Shown here: positions 23,676-33,560 of the stretch, piece after piece
Layout of the letters: each line of letters starts with the position of its first letter
How positions within the stretch are numbered: position 1 is the first letter of the stretch
Assembly (NCBI GenBank): GCA_000721375.1
Contig: JOGW01000015.1
Coordinates: forward strand, 115,964 to 179,963
Reading direction: 5' to 3'
Source: Streptomyces sp. NRRL B-3428
Lineage (GTDB): Bacteria; Actinomycetota; Actinomycetes; Streptomycetales; Streptomycetaceae
DNA: 64,000 nt
Translations under genes and position numbers: made by a program
Notes under the pieces: model-generated
Told to the model about the DNA's origin: nothing
What the model saw: the letters and a program-made list of their open reading frames with translations, nothing else
Databases searched by the model: none

Positions 23676-24952
23676 GACGTCGATTCCACCCTCTCCATCT
23701 CCAGCTCGACCTCGGTGCCGCCGTCCGGCACCGCACGCAACCGCGCCGTACCGCCATGCCGCTGCATCCGGCCGATGATCGATTCTCTGACGCCCATCCG
23801 GTCCTCGGGGACCGAGTCGAGGTCGAAGCCCGGTCCGCGGTCACGGACCGAGATGAAGACCGTACGGCCCTCGACCTCCGCGTAGACCTGGACGGCGCCG
23901 CCCTCGCCACCGTACTTGGCGGCGTTCACCATTGCTTCCCGTGCGGCCTGCATCTGCGCCGTCAGTTTCTCGTCAAGCGGGCAGTCGCCGACGACCACGA
24001 CCTCAAGGGGCACGCCGTGCTTGTCCTCGACCTCGGCCGCCGCCATCTTCACCGCTTCCGAGAAGGTCTCCGGCTCCTCGATCCTCCCCGTGCCCTCGGG
24101 CTTGTAGAGCCAGTTGCGCAGATCCCGTTCCTGGGCGCGCGCGAGGCGCCGTACCTCCGAGACGTTCTCCGCGTTGCGCTGGATCAGCGTGAGCGTGTGC
24201 AGGACCGAATCGTGTACGTGGGCGGCGACTTCGGCCCGTTCCTGCGCACGGATACGCATCAGGCGCTCCTGCGAGAGGTCCTGCGTCATCCGTACGAGAT
24301 AGGGGCCGCCGAGCAGCGCGAAGCCGACGAACACGGCGAGCGCGGCCTGGAGCACATTGCCCAGCTCACGGGCCGAGTTCTGCAGCACGAAGATGCCGGT
24401 CACACCCGTACCGACCAGGAGGACACCGGCCAGGGTACGGGCGATGTTCAGGGTGCGGCGCTTACGGCCGACGGCCATCCAGCGCGCGCGGCGCGCGTTG
24501 TCCGCCTGCCGCCACACCAGGGCGACACCGGCCGCGACAAGGAGGGTCGGCCAGAGATACGCACGGGCCTGGCCGCTCATGTCGACGGTGCCGACGAAGA
24601 CCATCGCGATCACGAGCATCGCGATGAACGCGAAGATCTGCCCCTTGTCGATCTTCCGCACGACCAGCTTGCGCCGCCCGTCGGGACCGAGCTCGGTGGT
24701 CACGGTGTGCTGGCGCTCGGCGGTGACACCGCCGACGCCGATGGGCACGAAGAACCAGAACGCGGCGTAGAGCAGCGCCCCGAGTCCATTGGCCGTGAAG
24801 AGCCCGACGAACATCAGCCGCACCCAGAAAACGGGCAGCCCGAGATGTCCGGCGAGTCCGCGCGCCACTCCCCCGAGCCAGCGGCCTTCACCACTGCGGT
24901 AGAGCTTGCGCAGCGGCTGCGTCTCCTGGGCGGGCGTGGCTGCGGCTGGCAT
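23672..24952 (-). CDS. PspC-domain sensor histidine kinase
   Basis: This 426-residue sensor has an N-terminal PspC domain (about residues 15-75: LYRSGEGRWLGGVARGLAG, then a membrane segment) and further membrane spans to about residue 225. A DesK/NarL-type dimerisation helix carries the phospho-acceptor His in AAHVHDSVLHTL (about residue 246). The ATPase domain has the N box VNAAKYGGEG (about 340) and a G box in DRGPGFDLDSV. The ATG at 24952 has GAGG upstream; GTG 24967 is an alternative. It is transcribed divergently from another PspC-domain gene (25142), which suggests that the system senses membrane damage and controls that neighbour. Confidence 0.92.
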   Translation of the reverse strand: MPAAATPAQETQPLRKLYRSGEGRWLGGVARGLAGHLGLPVFWVRLMFVGLFTANGLGALLYAAFWFFVPIGVGGVTAERQHTVTTELGPDGRRKLVVRKIDKGQIFAFIAMLVIAMVFVGTVDMSGQARAYLWPTLLVAAGVALVWRQADNARRARWMAVGRKRRTLNIARTLAGVLLVGTGVTGIFVLQNSARELGNVLQAALAVFVGFALLGGPYLVRMTQDLSQERLMRIRAQERAEVAAHVHDSVLHTLTLIQRNAENVSEVRRLARAQERDLRNWLYKPEGTGRIEEPETFSEAVKMAAAEVEDKHGVPLEVVVVGDCPLDEKLTAQMQAAREAMVNAAKYGGEGGAVQVYAEVEGRTVFISVRDRGPGFDLDSVPEDRMGVRESIIGRMQRHGGTARLRAVPDGGTEVELEMERVESTS

Positions 24953-25141
24953 GTCACCGATCCTCACACGAGCACGGGTGCCCCGGCATCAGGGTTCGGC
25001 CCCTAGACGTCCCTGATCCGCAAGCCGGGTCCCGGCTCACCCGTCGAGCCAGGTCCCCACTGACCCGTACGGACAATCTCAGGGTCCGACCAGGGTCGCC
25101 CCGCCTGCCACCGCCCGCCCCCAGCCCTCACCATGGAACCC

Positions 25142-26503
25142 ATGACGGATCACCACGACACCCGGACCGCGGAGCCGGCCGACGCGCCCCCCGAGGCCGC
25201 GCCGCCGCCCGCCCGGCTGCGCCGCGACCAGGAGCACAAGATGCTCGGCGGTGTCTGCGCGGGCCTCGGCCGGCACTGCGACATGGACCCGGTGATCTTC
25301 CGTATCGTCCTGGCGCTGCTCGGCGCCGTGGGCGGTCTCGGTCTGATCTTCTACGGCTTCGCGTGGCTGCTGATCCCCGCCGACGGCGAGGACGAGAACG
25401 AGGCCCGCCGGATGCTGACCGGCCGCGTCGACGGCCCGGCCCTGACCGCGCTGCTGTTCGCCATGATCGGCTCCGGCGTACTGCTCTCTATGGTCAACAA
25501 CGCCGGGGTGCTGACCTTCGCCTCCGTACTCGGCGTACTGCTCGCCGGCGCCGGCTACTGGTCGAAGGAGCGCCGGAGCGACACCCCCTCGCCCACCCCT
25601 TCCCCAAGCTCTCCACATCGTTCGAGCAGGGGATACCCCACTGCCGCCCAGGCCGTCGCCGACGCTCCGCCCGAGACACAGGCGCCGCCGGTGAGCCGCG
25701 GCCCCTCGTGGTGGCGCGATCCGATCGTGAAGGACGGCACGCACGAGGGCGGTACGGGATATCTGTGGGGGCCGGTGGAGCTGTCCGGCGAGGAGCTGAA
25801 CGACTCGCCGCGCCCCGCCCGAAGGTCCGACGGCCAGGTCCTCACCCCGCTGCGCGGTCCGCGCTGGATCGGCGGCTGGACCTTCCTGCTCACGCTGGCG
25901 GCCGGAGTGACCGGCTCGCTGGTCGCGGCGAACGAGACCGGCCCCGACCCCTCCCTCAGCACCGTCCTGACCGCGGGCCTCGCCTGTGCGCTCGGTGTCC
26001 TCGCGCTCGGTATCGCGCTGAGCTCTTTCTTCGGGCGTACGGGGGCGGGTTCGGTGATGCTGGCGCTGATCGTCGCCGCGCTGCTCGCCGGTGCCTCGGC
26101 GCTGCCGAAGGAGATCACCACCAACTGGGTGCACACGCAGTGGCAGCCCACCGCGGCCGCCGATGTGCGCCCCGCGTACAACATCGGCTCCGGCGAAGGC
26201 ACCCTCGACCTGAGCAAGCTCGATCTGAAGAAGGACCAGACGGTCACCACGAGTTCCAAGATCGGCGCAGGCCGGATCAAGGTGATCGTCCCCTACGACG
26301 CGACCGTGAAGGTGGACGTACACGTGGGCGTGGGCGACATCCGGCTCCCCGAAGGCCATGCCAGGAGCGACATCGACGTGTCTCCCGACCAGAAGCGCGC
26401 CATCACCCTGCGCCCGGCCGGTGATGCCAAGGACGGCGGCACGATCGACCTCACCCTCGAGGTCGGCCTCGGTCAGGCGGAGGTGACCCGTGCGGCGAAG
26501 TGA
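25142..26503 (+). CDS. PspC-domain membrane protein with C-terminal LiaF-like beta region
   Basis: This roughly 453-residue protein (ATG 25142; ATG 25133 possible) begins with a Pro/Ala-rich tail and a PspC domain (about residues 20-80: RRDQEHKMLGGVCAGLGRH, IFRIVLALLGAVGGLGLIFYG). Several membrane spans follow (ALTALLFAMIGSGVLLS, WIGGWTFLLTLAAGV, LGVLALGIALSSFF, SVMLALIVAALLAGAS). The C-terminal 120 residues form an extracellular beta-rich domain with GAGRIKVIVPYDATVKVDVHVGVG-like repeats, similar to the adhesin/LiaF-type DUF found with PspC. The linker at about residues 148-165 contains an in-frame palindromic repeat. It is divergent from the PspC histidine kinase and overlaps the next gene by 14 bases. 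Confidence 0.88.
   Translation: MTDHHDTRTAEPADAPPEAAPPPARLRRDQEHKMLGGVCAGLGRHCDMDPVIFRIVLALLGAVGGLGLIFYGFAWLLIPADGEDENEARRMLTGRVDGPALTALLFAMIGSGVLLSMVNNAGVLTFASVLGVLLAGAGYWSKERRSDTPSPTPSPSSPHRSSRGYPTAAQAVADAPPETQAPPVSRGPSWWRDPIVKDGTHEGGTGYLWGPVELSGEELNDSPRPARRSDGQVLTPLRGPRWIGGWTFLLTLAAGVTGSLVAANETGPDPSLSTVLTAGLACALGVLALGIALSSFFGRTGAGSVMLALIVAALLAGASALPKEITTNWVHTQWQPTAAADVRPAYNIGSGEGTLDLSKLDLKKDQTVTTSSKIGAGRIKVIVPYDATVKVDVHVGVGDIRLPEGHARSDIDVSPDQKRAITLRPAGDAKDGGTIDLTLEVGLGQAEVTRAAK
25595..25640 (+). repeat. palindromic dispersed repeat inside the PspC gene (copy 1)
   Basis: The reverse strand reads GGGGTATCCCCTGC, then GAGAGCTTGGGGA and AGGGGT, forming an imperfect palindrome. It encodes the linker SPSSPHRSSRGYP. 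A second copy lies at 44793-44830 in an unrelated gene. Both are in frame and give a SPSS...RGYP peptide. Confidence 0.75.
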
Positions 26504-26771
26504 CGACCGGCGCCGCTGGCTGCACCCGTTCCAGCCGGGCCGGATGGTCCTGGGCCTCGCGATGGGCGGCGTCGCACTCGCCTACGGCGGCGAGGCGGCC
26601 GGCTGGTGGGACACCGAGTGGTACGCGGCGATCCCGATCGTGGTGCTCGGGCTGTTCCTGGCCTCGGTCGCCGGGATCATCGCCTATGCCGTACGCAGGC
26701 GGCGCGGCGCCCGCGTACTCCCGCCCACCGACGACCGGACCGACATCGGGGCGGGAGCCCGCGAGGGCTGA
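26490..26771 (+). CDS. small two-span membrane protein
   Basis: This 93-residue protein starts at GTG 26490, inside the last codons of the PspC gene, a 14-base overlap suggesting translational coupling. It has two hydrophobic segments (MVLGLAMGGVALAYGG and YAAIPIVVLGLFLASVAGIIAYAV) flanked by basic residues, and a hydrophilic C-terminus. No family is recognised. By coupling to the PspC gene it is likely to be a partner in the same membrane-stress response. Confidence 0.75.
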   Translation: MRRSDDRRRWLHPFQPGRMVLGLAMGGVALAYGGEAAGWWDTEWYAAIPIVVLGLFLASVAGIIAYAVRRRRGARVLPPTDDRTDIGAGAREG

Positions 26772-26814
26772 CGGAAGAGGGCGGGGCCGGCACCGGAGCG
26801 GCAGCCCACGCGCG

Positions 26815-27600
26815 CTAACGCGCGAGGAACGGCCCCAGTACGTCGGCGAGTTCGGCCGGCGCGTCCACCGCGATGAGGTGCGCGGCGGTCGGGAACTCGA
26901 CGAGCTCCGCACCCGGGATCCCGGCTGCGTACAGGCGCGCGATGTCCTGGAAGTCGGCCACGTCGAGCTTGCCGATGCCGACCAGGGTGGGGACCCGGAC
27001 CGTGGAGAGATCCCCCGTCGCGGGACCCTGACCGTGCTCGTCCTTGGCGTCCATGTGCACAAGGGACGCCCGCATCGGACCGCGCAGCCGCTCCACGAGC
27101 CCCTCGGCCACGTCCGCCCAGCCGCGGGCCGGGCCGCGCAGCCACATGTCCAGGTTCACGCGGACCGCGGTGTCCAGGTCGCCCGCCGCCAGCGCCTCGG
27201 TCTCCGCCTCGTCGTACGCGATCATGTCGGCGCCCCAGGAGTAGCCGGGCCACGGCGGGGCGAGCAGGGCGAGGGAGTGCACCCGGTCCGGGTGCGTGAG
27301 CGTGAAGTCCAGGGCCACTCGGCCGCCCCAGGAGGCCCCGACGATCCGGACCCGCTCGTGGCCGAGGTGGTCGAGCAGCCGCCGCAGATCGTCGTGGTCG
27401 GTGTACGGCGAGCTCGGCGGCGCCGATTCCCCGAAGCCGCGCAGGTCGTGGCGGATCACGGTGTACCGCTCGGCGAGGGCGGGCACGAGGTCGTCCCACA
27501 TCCGGCGGTCGGCGACGCCGGCGTGCACGAGGACGACCGGTGGGCCCTCGCCTTCTACGTCGTAGGAGAGAGAGCCGAGGTCATCGGCGAGTAGGCGCAT
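26815..27600 (-). CDS. alpha/beta-fold hydrolase
   Basis: This 261-residue soluble enzyme has the standard alpha/beta-hydrolase elements: VVLVHAGVADRRMWDDLVP (oxyanion region, residues about 22-40), the nucleophile elbow GASWGG (Ser near residue 90), the acid in IGKLDVADF and the catalytic His in TAAHLIAVDAP near the C-terminus. A lid-like insert occupies about 125-200. Sequences of this type include esterases, haloperoxidase-like and lactone hydrolases; the substrate cannot be assigned. It is convergent with the gene at 26490, which ends 44 bases away. Confidence 0.85.
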   Translation of the reverse strand: MRLLADDLGSLSYDVEGEGPPVVLVHAGVADRRMWDDLVPALAERYTVIRHDLRGFGESAPPSSPYTDHDDLRRLLDHLGHERVRIVGASWGGRVALDFTLTHPDRVHSLALLAPPWPGYSWGADMIAYDEAETEALAAGDLDTAVRVNLDMWLRGPARGWADVAEGLVERLRGPMRASLVHMDAKDEHGQGPATGDLSTVRVPTLVGIGKLDVADFQDIARLYAAGIPGAELVEFPTAAHLIAVDAPAELADVLGPFLAR

Positions 27601-27643
27601 CCGAGGATGCTGACAGCCGCCTGCCGGCTCGCGCTACCCCTTA

Positions 27644-27716
27644 CTGCTGCGCCGCCCGACCTCTGCTGCGCCGCCCGACCTCTGCCGCGCCGCCCCGACT
27701 CATGCCGCGCCGCCCT
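27644..27716. repeat. 19-bp tandem repeat, three copies plus gene end, downstream of a DoxX gene
   Basis: CTGCTGCGCCGCCCGACCT occurs at 27644 and 27663, with a diverged copy at 27682. The end of the DoxX coding region (27700 onward, TCATGCCGCGCCGCC) is a further related unit, so copies of the stop-containing 3' end run downstream. Confidence 0.85.
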
Positions 27717-28239
27717 GGCTGATGCCGCGCCGCCGCTGCCTCAGCCAGGCGTCCACCGACCAGTACGAGGCCCCCGCCAGGATCAGCGGCAGCCAGGCCA
27801 TCAGATACGGGAGGTCGTTGCCCATGTAGTAAGGGGTGTCCGACCAGCTCATCGTGAACCACAGGCTGAGCGAGAGCAGCGCGCCGCCGAGCGCCGCGAT
27901 CCGGGCGAGCAGGCCGATCAACGTGCCGATGCCGACGGCCAGTTCACCGAAGGCGATGGCATAGCCGAAGCCGACGGGCGAGTTGGCGGCGAGGTCGAGC
28001 ATCTTGGGGATCGCGACGTCGCCGTGCTCCTGGAGGAAGCGGATCTGGTCGCCGATCGACTGGTCGCCCGAGTCCTTGAGGAACGTCGAGCTGGTGAGCT
28101 TGTCGAGGCCCGCGTAGACGAAGGTGACACCGAGAAAGATCCGCAACGGCAGCAGCGCGTAACGCGATGCGGTGTCGCGCCAGTCCCCCCGGCTTCCGCC
28201 CGGGTCGGTGTACGTCCCGGTCCGCATGGTGTGCGCCAT
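27700..28239 (-). CDS. DoxX family membrane protein
   Basis: This 179-residue protein has the DoxX layout: an N-terminal amphipathic part, LPLRIFLGVTFVYAGLDKL (about residues 30-48), then FGYAIAFGELAVGIGTLIGLLARIAALGG (described in parts here) and a final span LPYLMAWLPLILAGASYW. The charged motif near AGLDKL and the GELAVGIG strand are characteristic. DoxX proteins associate with thioredoxin-like and superoxide-detoxifying partners in actinobacteria; the partner here is not evident. The C-terminus RRRGISQGGAA is basic and its coding sequence is tandemly copied downstream. Confidence 0.85.
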   Translation of the reverse strand: MAHTMRTGTYTDPGGSRGDWRDTASRYALLPLRIFLGVTFVYAGLDKLTSSTFLKDSGDQSIGDQIRFLQEHGDVAIPKMLDLAANSPVGFGYAIAFGELAVGIGTLIGLLARIAALGGALLSLSLWFTMSWSDTPYYMGNDLPYLMAWLPLILAGASYWSVDAWLRQRRRGISQGGAA

Positions 28240-28381
28240 GATGCCCGCCGCCTCTCGGTTGATCCCGTTGAGCTCTCAACGAATTGCCGTCACCAGACCA
28301 TACGTACGACAGCTGTGAGCTGCTCACCAGTGGCGAGGGCTGTTCAGGAACCGAAATGAGACCTCGGGCGGAGCGCGGGGT

Positions 28382-29647
28382 TCAGTCCGTGACCTCGATG
28401 GTGCACCGGTTGGTCTGCGCCCCGGCCGCGGTGACCACCTGCACCTCGACCCGCCCCGGCTCCACATCCGCAGGTACGGGCACGGTGAGCACCGCGTCCG
28501 TCGGGTTGGTGAAGCCGCCCGGCACCGGGACCAGCGGCACATGCACATGGACGGGGCCGATCCGCACGACCATGCGGGCGAGCCGGTCGGGGCCCTGCGC
28601 GCCGGGCGGTACGAAGCCCGCGCCGCGGATCTCGATGTCGTCGCCGGTACGGATCGGTGCGTCGAGGTCCCCGGCCTCACGGGCGCGTACCACCGAATGG
28701 ATCACCGGGCGGCCGCCCTCGGCGTACTTCCCGGCCAGATACGTGGCGGCCGAGACCAGCGCGAGCAGGGCAAGGCCCCAGGGGATGTCGGGCAGCCTGC
28801 CGGGGTGGCGGGCGAGGGCGACGGCGGTGAAGAGGAGGGCGGCGGCGTTGATCACGGCGTACTGGGTGTCGGCGAAACTGCCGCGCCCGGAGTCGTCGGT
28901 GAGCAGGTCGGCGGCGCGCGGCCGGTCGGCGCGCACCTTCTGCAGCTCCTGTTCGGCTACGCGTACCGAAACGGTACGGCGGACGATGACGGCGACCAGG
29001 CAGACGACTCCGATCACGGTCAACAGGCCTCCGCCGGCCGCGAGTTCAAGCCCGGCGAGCAGCGCGTCACGGTCGCGGGGCGACGAGGCGAAGGCGAGCT
29101 CCCAGGCGAGGAAGAGCACCGCGTAGCCGCTGAGCAGCACCCAGGCCGCGGCGATACCGCGCGAGGTGGAGAGCCGGTTGTCCTCGCCGATGACGGGGGC
29201 GAGCACGCCGCCGCGGGTGCGGTGCACCTGGGCGACGCCCGTGAGCAGTCCGGCCACGAGCAGTGCGGTGAGCAGTCCCGCCGTACGGGCAGCGGTCCAG
29301 CCGGCGCCGATCGCGGTGAGGGCCTGGAGCAGCAGAAGCGTTCCGGTCAGGCCCCAGACGGTGAACAGCGTGCGCCGCCACAGGAGTTGCAGCCAGGCAG
29401 CGCCCTCCTCGCGGCTGCGTTCGGCCACCGCCACCGCGGACTGGGTCAGCTCGTCCGAGACCCACTGCCGCGACGCGCCCGCCGAGTACGCCACCGCGGC
29501 GGGCAGCCCGTGCCCCGCCGCGAGCCCGTCGCGTTTCGCGGTGAACTCCGCGACCGCCCGCCGATGCCCCTCGCGCGCACCGTGCGGACAGTCGCCGCAG
29601 GTGCACCCGCCCCCGTGCGCTTCCTGTCGCGCCACTTGCACAGCCAC
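28382..29647 (-). CDS. multi-span membrane protein of unknown function with a C-terminal beta-sandwich-like domain
   Basis: This roughly 421-residue protein starts at GTG 29647, 8 bases after AAGGAG. The N-terminus holds a Cys/His cluster (GGGCTCGDCPHG) that could bind metal. Membrane segments follow at about residues 85-135, 155-185, 190-220 and 260-300, for example TVWGLTGTLLLLQALTAIG and LLTVIGVVCLVAVIVRR. The last 100 residues are soluble and beta-rich (GDDIEIRGAGFVPPG, VVRIGPVHVHVPLVPVPGG, GRVEVQVVTAAG), resembling an IPT/TIG-type sandwich. I do not recognise a characterised family. Confidence 0.7.
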   Translation of the reverse strand: MAVQVARQEAHGGGCTCGDCPHGAREGHRRAVAEFTAKRDGLAAGHGLPAAVAYSAGASRQWVSDELTQSAVAVAERSREEGAAWLQLLWRRTLFTVWGLTGTLLLLQALTAIGAGWTAARTAGLLTALLVAGLLTGVAQVHRTRGGVLAPVIGEDNRLSTSRGIAAAWVLLSGYAVLFLAWELAFASSPRDRDALLAGLELAAGGGLLTVIGVVCLVAVIVRRTVSVRVAEQELQKVRADRPRAADLLTDDSGRGSFADTQYAVINAAALLFTAVALARHPGRLPDIPWGLALLALVSAATYLAGKYAEGGRPVIHSVVRAREAGDLDAPIRTGDDIEIRGAGFVPPGAQGPDRLARMVVRIGPVHVHVPLVPVPGGFTNPTDAVLTVPVPADVEPGRVEVQVVTAAGAQTNRCTIEVTD

Positions 29648-29779
29648 GCCGAGCACTCCTTGATCATTCAATTCCCTTGTAATTACTGGGAATTGTGCCG
29701 TACGGGACTGGCGTGACGTCCAACTGGCCTGGTCGTCAAGGGTGATTGAGCCGGGTGAGTGTTGACGCTGCGGGTGACA

Positions 29780-30565
29780 TCAGGAGAGCAGATCCGGCTC
29801 GCTGCGGCTGATGTCCTGCCACAGCGGCTGGTAGTTGATCCAGGCCGCGAGGTCGCTGCCCAGCTGGTCACGGGTGGCGATGGCCGGCTTGTGGTCGATC
29901 AGATGCGTCCGTCCCGCGGCGCGCGCGGCCAGCTGGACCTGGCTGCAGCGGTCCATGGAGACGAACCACCACGCGGCCGCGTCCACCGTGTCGCCGACGG
30001 TCAGGAGTCCGTGGTTGCGCAGCACCATCGCCTTGTGCGGGCCGAGCGCGGTGGCGATACGGCGCCCTTCGTCGGCGTCGACGGAGACTCCGGTGTAGTC
30101 GTCGTAGAGCGCGTTGTCCTCGTAGAAGGCGCAGCTCTCCTGGGTGATCGGGTCGATGTGCTCGCCGAGCGCGGCGAGGGCGCGGCCATGGATCGAGTGG
30201 CAGTGCACGACCGCGACCACGTCCGGGCGCTTGGCGTGCACCGCGGCGTGCACCGTGAACGCGGCCTGGTTCACGTGATAGCGGCCCTCGACGACCTGGC
30301 CGTCCCCGTTCACCAGGATCAGATCGCCGACGGTGATGTGCCGGAAGGACATCCCGAACGGATTGACCCAGTAGCAGTCGGTGAACTCCGGGTCCCGTGC
30401 GGTGATGTGCCCGGACACCCCGTCCTCGTATCCGAAGCGCCCGAAGAGTCTGAGCGCACCCGCCAGCCTTTCCTTGCGATGGCGCCGCTCGTCCTCGATG
30501 TTCTGATGCACCGGCGGCATCGCGAACTGGAGACTCTGCGCGGGTATCGGAGTCGGAGCGGTCAT
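29780..30565 (-). CDS. class II aldolase/adducin family protein
   Basis: This 261-residue enzyme contains the zinc-binding signature of class II aldolases: VVHCHSIHGRALAALG (two His ligands, about residues 118-124) and a third His in LRNHGLLTVG (about 185). The N-terminal strand GRFGYEDGVSGHITARDP and VNPFGMSF are also typical. Relatives include L-fuculose-phosphate aldolase, ribulose-5-phosphate epimerases and decarboxylases, so the reaction may be retro-aldol cleavage of a sugar phosphate, but the substrate is unassigned. It is divergent from a pyridoxamine-oxidase-like gene at 30706. Confidence 0.88.
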   Translation of the reverse strand: MTAPTPIPAQSLQFAMPPVHQNIEDERRHRKERLAGALRLFGRFGYEDGVSGHITARDPEFTDCYWVNPFGMSFRHITVGDLILVNGDGQVVEGRYHVNQAAFTVHAAVHAKRPDVVAVVHCHSIHGRALAALGEHIDPITQESCAFYEDNALYDDYTGVSVDADEGRRIATALGPHKAMVLRNHGLLTVGDTVDAAAWWFVSMDRCSQVQLAARAAGRTHLIDHKPAIATRDQLGSDLAAWINYQPLWQDISRSEPDLLS

Positions 30566-30705
30566 GATCCCTCCCGGGCTTGGCGTATGGGCCGGAAGTT
30601 ACCGCCGGTGACCTCAGGAGAACAGAGCGAGCAGGTGACGAACTCGCGGTCATTCGCGAGGGATATGCGACAGAGGATGTCGGGATTGCGCGACAGACTC
30701 TCCGT

Positions 30706-31182
30706 ATGACTGCGAACTGGGAATCCTTCAGCGCCGCCGAACCCGAACTCGCGAAGCGGATCGAGGACCGATTCGGCGCCTACGTCCACCACGTGCTCGC
30801 CACACTCCGCAAGGACGGCTCGCCGCGTACGACGGGTCTCGAAGTGCGTTTCCTGAACGGGGAGTTCTGGCTCGGCATGATGCCGGGCTCGATGAAGGCC
30901 CGCGATCTGCAGCGCGATCCGCGCTTCAGCATCATGGCGAATCCGGGCGCGGGAACGGAGATGGCCGGCGGTGACGCCCGTATCTCCGGGCGCGCGGTCG
31001 AGGTCACGGATCCGGCGGAGCGCGCACTGTACGTCGGCGAGGTACAGCCGCCGGACCCGGACGCCTTCCACCTCTTCCGGGTCGAACTGACCGACGTGGT
31101 GCGGACGTTCATCGAGAACGACGAGCTGGTGGTGGAGAGCTGGCAGCCGGGCGCCGGGCTGCGCAGGGTGAGCCGCACCTGA
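30706..31182 (+). CDS. pyridoxamine 5'-phosphate oxidase family protein
   Basis: This 158-residue protein has the split-barrel flavin-binding fold pattern: YVHHVLATLRKDGSPRTTGLEV (residues about 24-45), FWLGMMPGSMKARDLQRDPR and a C-terminal strand FRVELTDVVRTF. Members bind FMN, F420 or haem; the exact cofactor and substrate cannot be told. The ATG at 30706 was chosen over the upstream frame from 30580 because the N-terminus MTANWESFSAAEPE fits the family length. Confidence 0.82.
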   Translation: MTANWESFSAAEPELAKRIEDRFGAYVHHVLATLRKDGSPRTTGLEVRFLNGEFWLGMMPGSMKARDLQRDPRFSIMANPGAGTEMAGGDARISGRAVEVTDPAERALYVGEVQPPDPDAFHLFRVELTDVVRTFIENDELVVESWQPGAGLRRVSRT

Positions 31183-31187
31183 AACGG

Positions 31188-31225
31188 CGTGAGCCGCCAC
31201 CCCTTTTCCGGGGCGGCGGCTCACG
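31188..31225. terminator. bidirectional terminator between the PNPOx-like gene and guaA
   Basis: CGTGAGCCGCC (31188-31198) pairs with 31215-31225 and CCCC with GGGG around a TTTTCC loop. One A/C mismatch interrupts the stem. The flanking genes are convergent. Confidence 0.85.
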
Positions 31226-31242
31226 TACGGCTCACGGGAGTG

Positions 31243-32814
<1,572 letters not shown>

Positions 32815-32953
32815 TTGGCGTCGGCCTTCCGGCGGGAGTGGCGAATGAGCCAAAGGGCTCTTTTGTCGATTCTAACGGGGGTACGGGGGTGACTTTTCGT
32901 CTCAGCATCCGAGCGGTGTGACGCTCACCATGCGGGCCCCCGTCGACCGGGGT

Positions 32954-32984
32954 TTGACGGGGCGGTCCGGGGTGGGTCCATACT
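32954..32984 (+). promoter_or_regulatory. candidate promoter of the aroQ leader, probably giving a leaderless uORF
   Basis: TTGACG (32954-32959) and CATACT (32979-32984) are 19 bases apart. Transcription from this promoter would begin close to the GTG at 32991, so the leader peptide would be read from a leaderless RNA. Confidence 0.55.
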
Positions 32985-32990
32985 TGGCGC

Positions 32991-33068
32991 GTGACCAAGC
33001 AGACCCTCGCGTACTTCGCGTTTACCTATGGCATCCGGCCCACCGGCTGCCATGGTCGTGCTGCTTGA
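32991..33068 (+). CDS. Phe/Tyr-rich leader peptide controlling chorismate mutase
   Basis: A 25-codon open frame starts at GTG 32991 with an N-terminus MTKQTLAYFAFTYG. The run Tyr-Phe-Ala-Phe-Thr-Tyr places two Phe and two Tyr codons within six positions. It ends 23 bases before a GC-rich hairpin followed by a T-rich stretch, and the downstream gene makes the branch-point precursor of Phe and Tyr. This is the classical layout of ribosome-mediated attenuation (compare pheL). Coding of the leader is judged from this layout, not from length. Confidence 0.75.
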   Translation: MTKQTLAYFAFTYGIRPTGCHGRAA

Positions 33069-33091
33069 GCAACTGACAAGCGACTTACCAG

Positions 33092-33130
33092 GCGCCCCGG
33101 GCCGAGAAGGCCCCGGGCGCTTCGTCGTTT
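33092..33130 (+). terminator. attenuator hairpin upstream of aroQ
   Basis: GCGCCCCGGGCC (33092-33103) pairs with 33109-33120 (one mismatch) around GAGAA, followed by TTCGTCGTTT. It lies between the leader peptide and the chorismate mutase gene. Upstream GGC/CCGG-rich segments at 33028-33050 could form a competing structure. Confidence 0.72.
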
Positions 33131-33180
33131 CCAGGGGCCGTGAGCGGACCGGGCACCCACACCACTGAGGAGCCCACCCC

Positions 33181-33477
33181 ATGAGCATCGCCACCACCAC
33201 AGCTTCGGAGAAGACCGGCGCCCGTACCGAGGACGCCGTCGAGCTGATCACGAACGCACGGGACCGTATCGACGCGCTCGACGACCGCATCATCGGTCTG
33301 ATCCAGGAACGGATGGCCGTCTCGGCCGTCATCCAGGAGTCCCGGATCTCATCGGGCGGGCGCCGCGTGAACCTGTCGCGCGAGATGGAGATCCTCGCCC
33401 ACTACCGCGATGCGCTGGGCAAGCCGGGCACGTCGCTCGCGATGACGATGCTGGAGCTGTGCCGGGGCAAGATCTGA
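33181..33477 (+). CDS. aroQ: chorismate mutase, AroQ type
   Basis: This 98-residue all-helical enzyme rearranges chorismate to prephenate, the committed step to Phe and Tyr. It has the AroQ pattern ARDRIDALDDRIIGLIQERM (residues about 28-47; Arg and Asp contact substrate), then AVIQESRISSGGRRVNLSREM and a C-terminal helix ending LCRGKI. The length suits a monofunctional mutase rather than a fused P-protein. The ATG at 33181 closely follows the attenuator. Regulation by aromatic-amino-acid supply is inferred from the Phe/Tyr-rich leader. Confidence 0.92.
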   Translation: MSIATTTASEKTGARTEDAVELITNARDRIDALDDRIIGLIQERMAVSAVIQESRISSGGRRVNLSREMEILAHYRDALGKPGTSLAMTMLELCRGKI

Positions 33478-33484
33478 TCTTCCT

Positions 33485-33560
33485 GAGTGCGCCCTTCGTA
33501 CGGACTGTCGGAGTGCGCCCTTCGTACGGACTGTCGGAGTGCGCCCTTCGTACGGACCGA
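33485..33560. repeat. 26-bp tandem repeat just downstream of aroQ
   Basis: Units beginning GAGTGCGCCCTTCGTACGGAC start at 33485, 33511 and 33537. The first two are identical over the 26 bases and the third diverges near its end. The repeat begins 8 bases after the stop codon. Confidence 0.92.

Noticed and set aside
29773..30625. 19-bp near-identical direct repeats flanking the aldolase gene (29773-29791 and 30607-30625)
   Set aside because: They match at 16 of 19 bases, but there is no transposase or target-site logic, and one copy overlaps the stop codon; could be another stop-codon-type duplication or chance.
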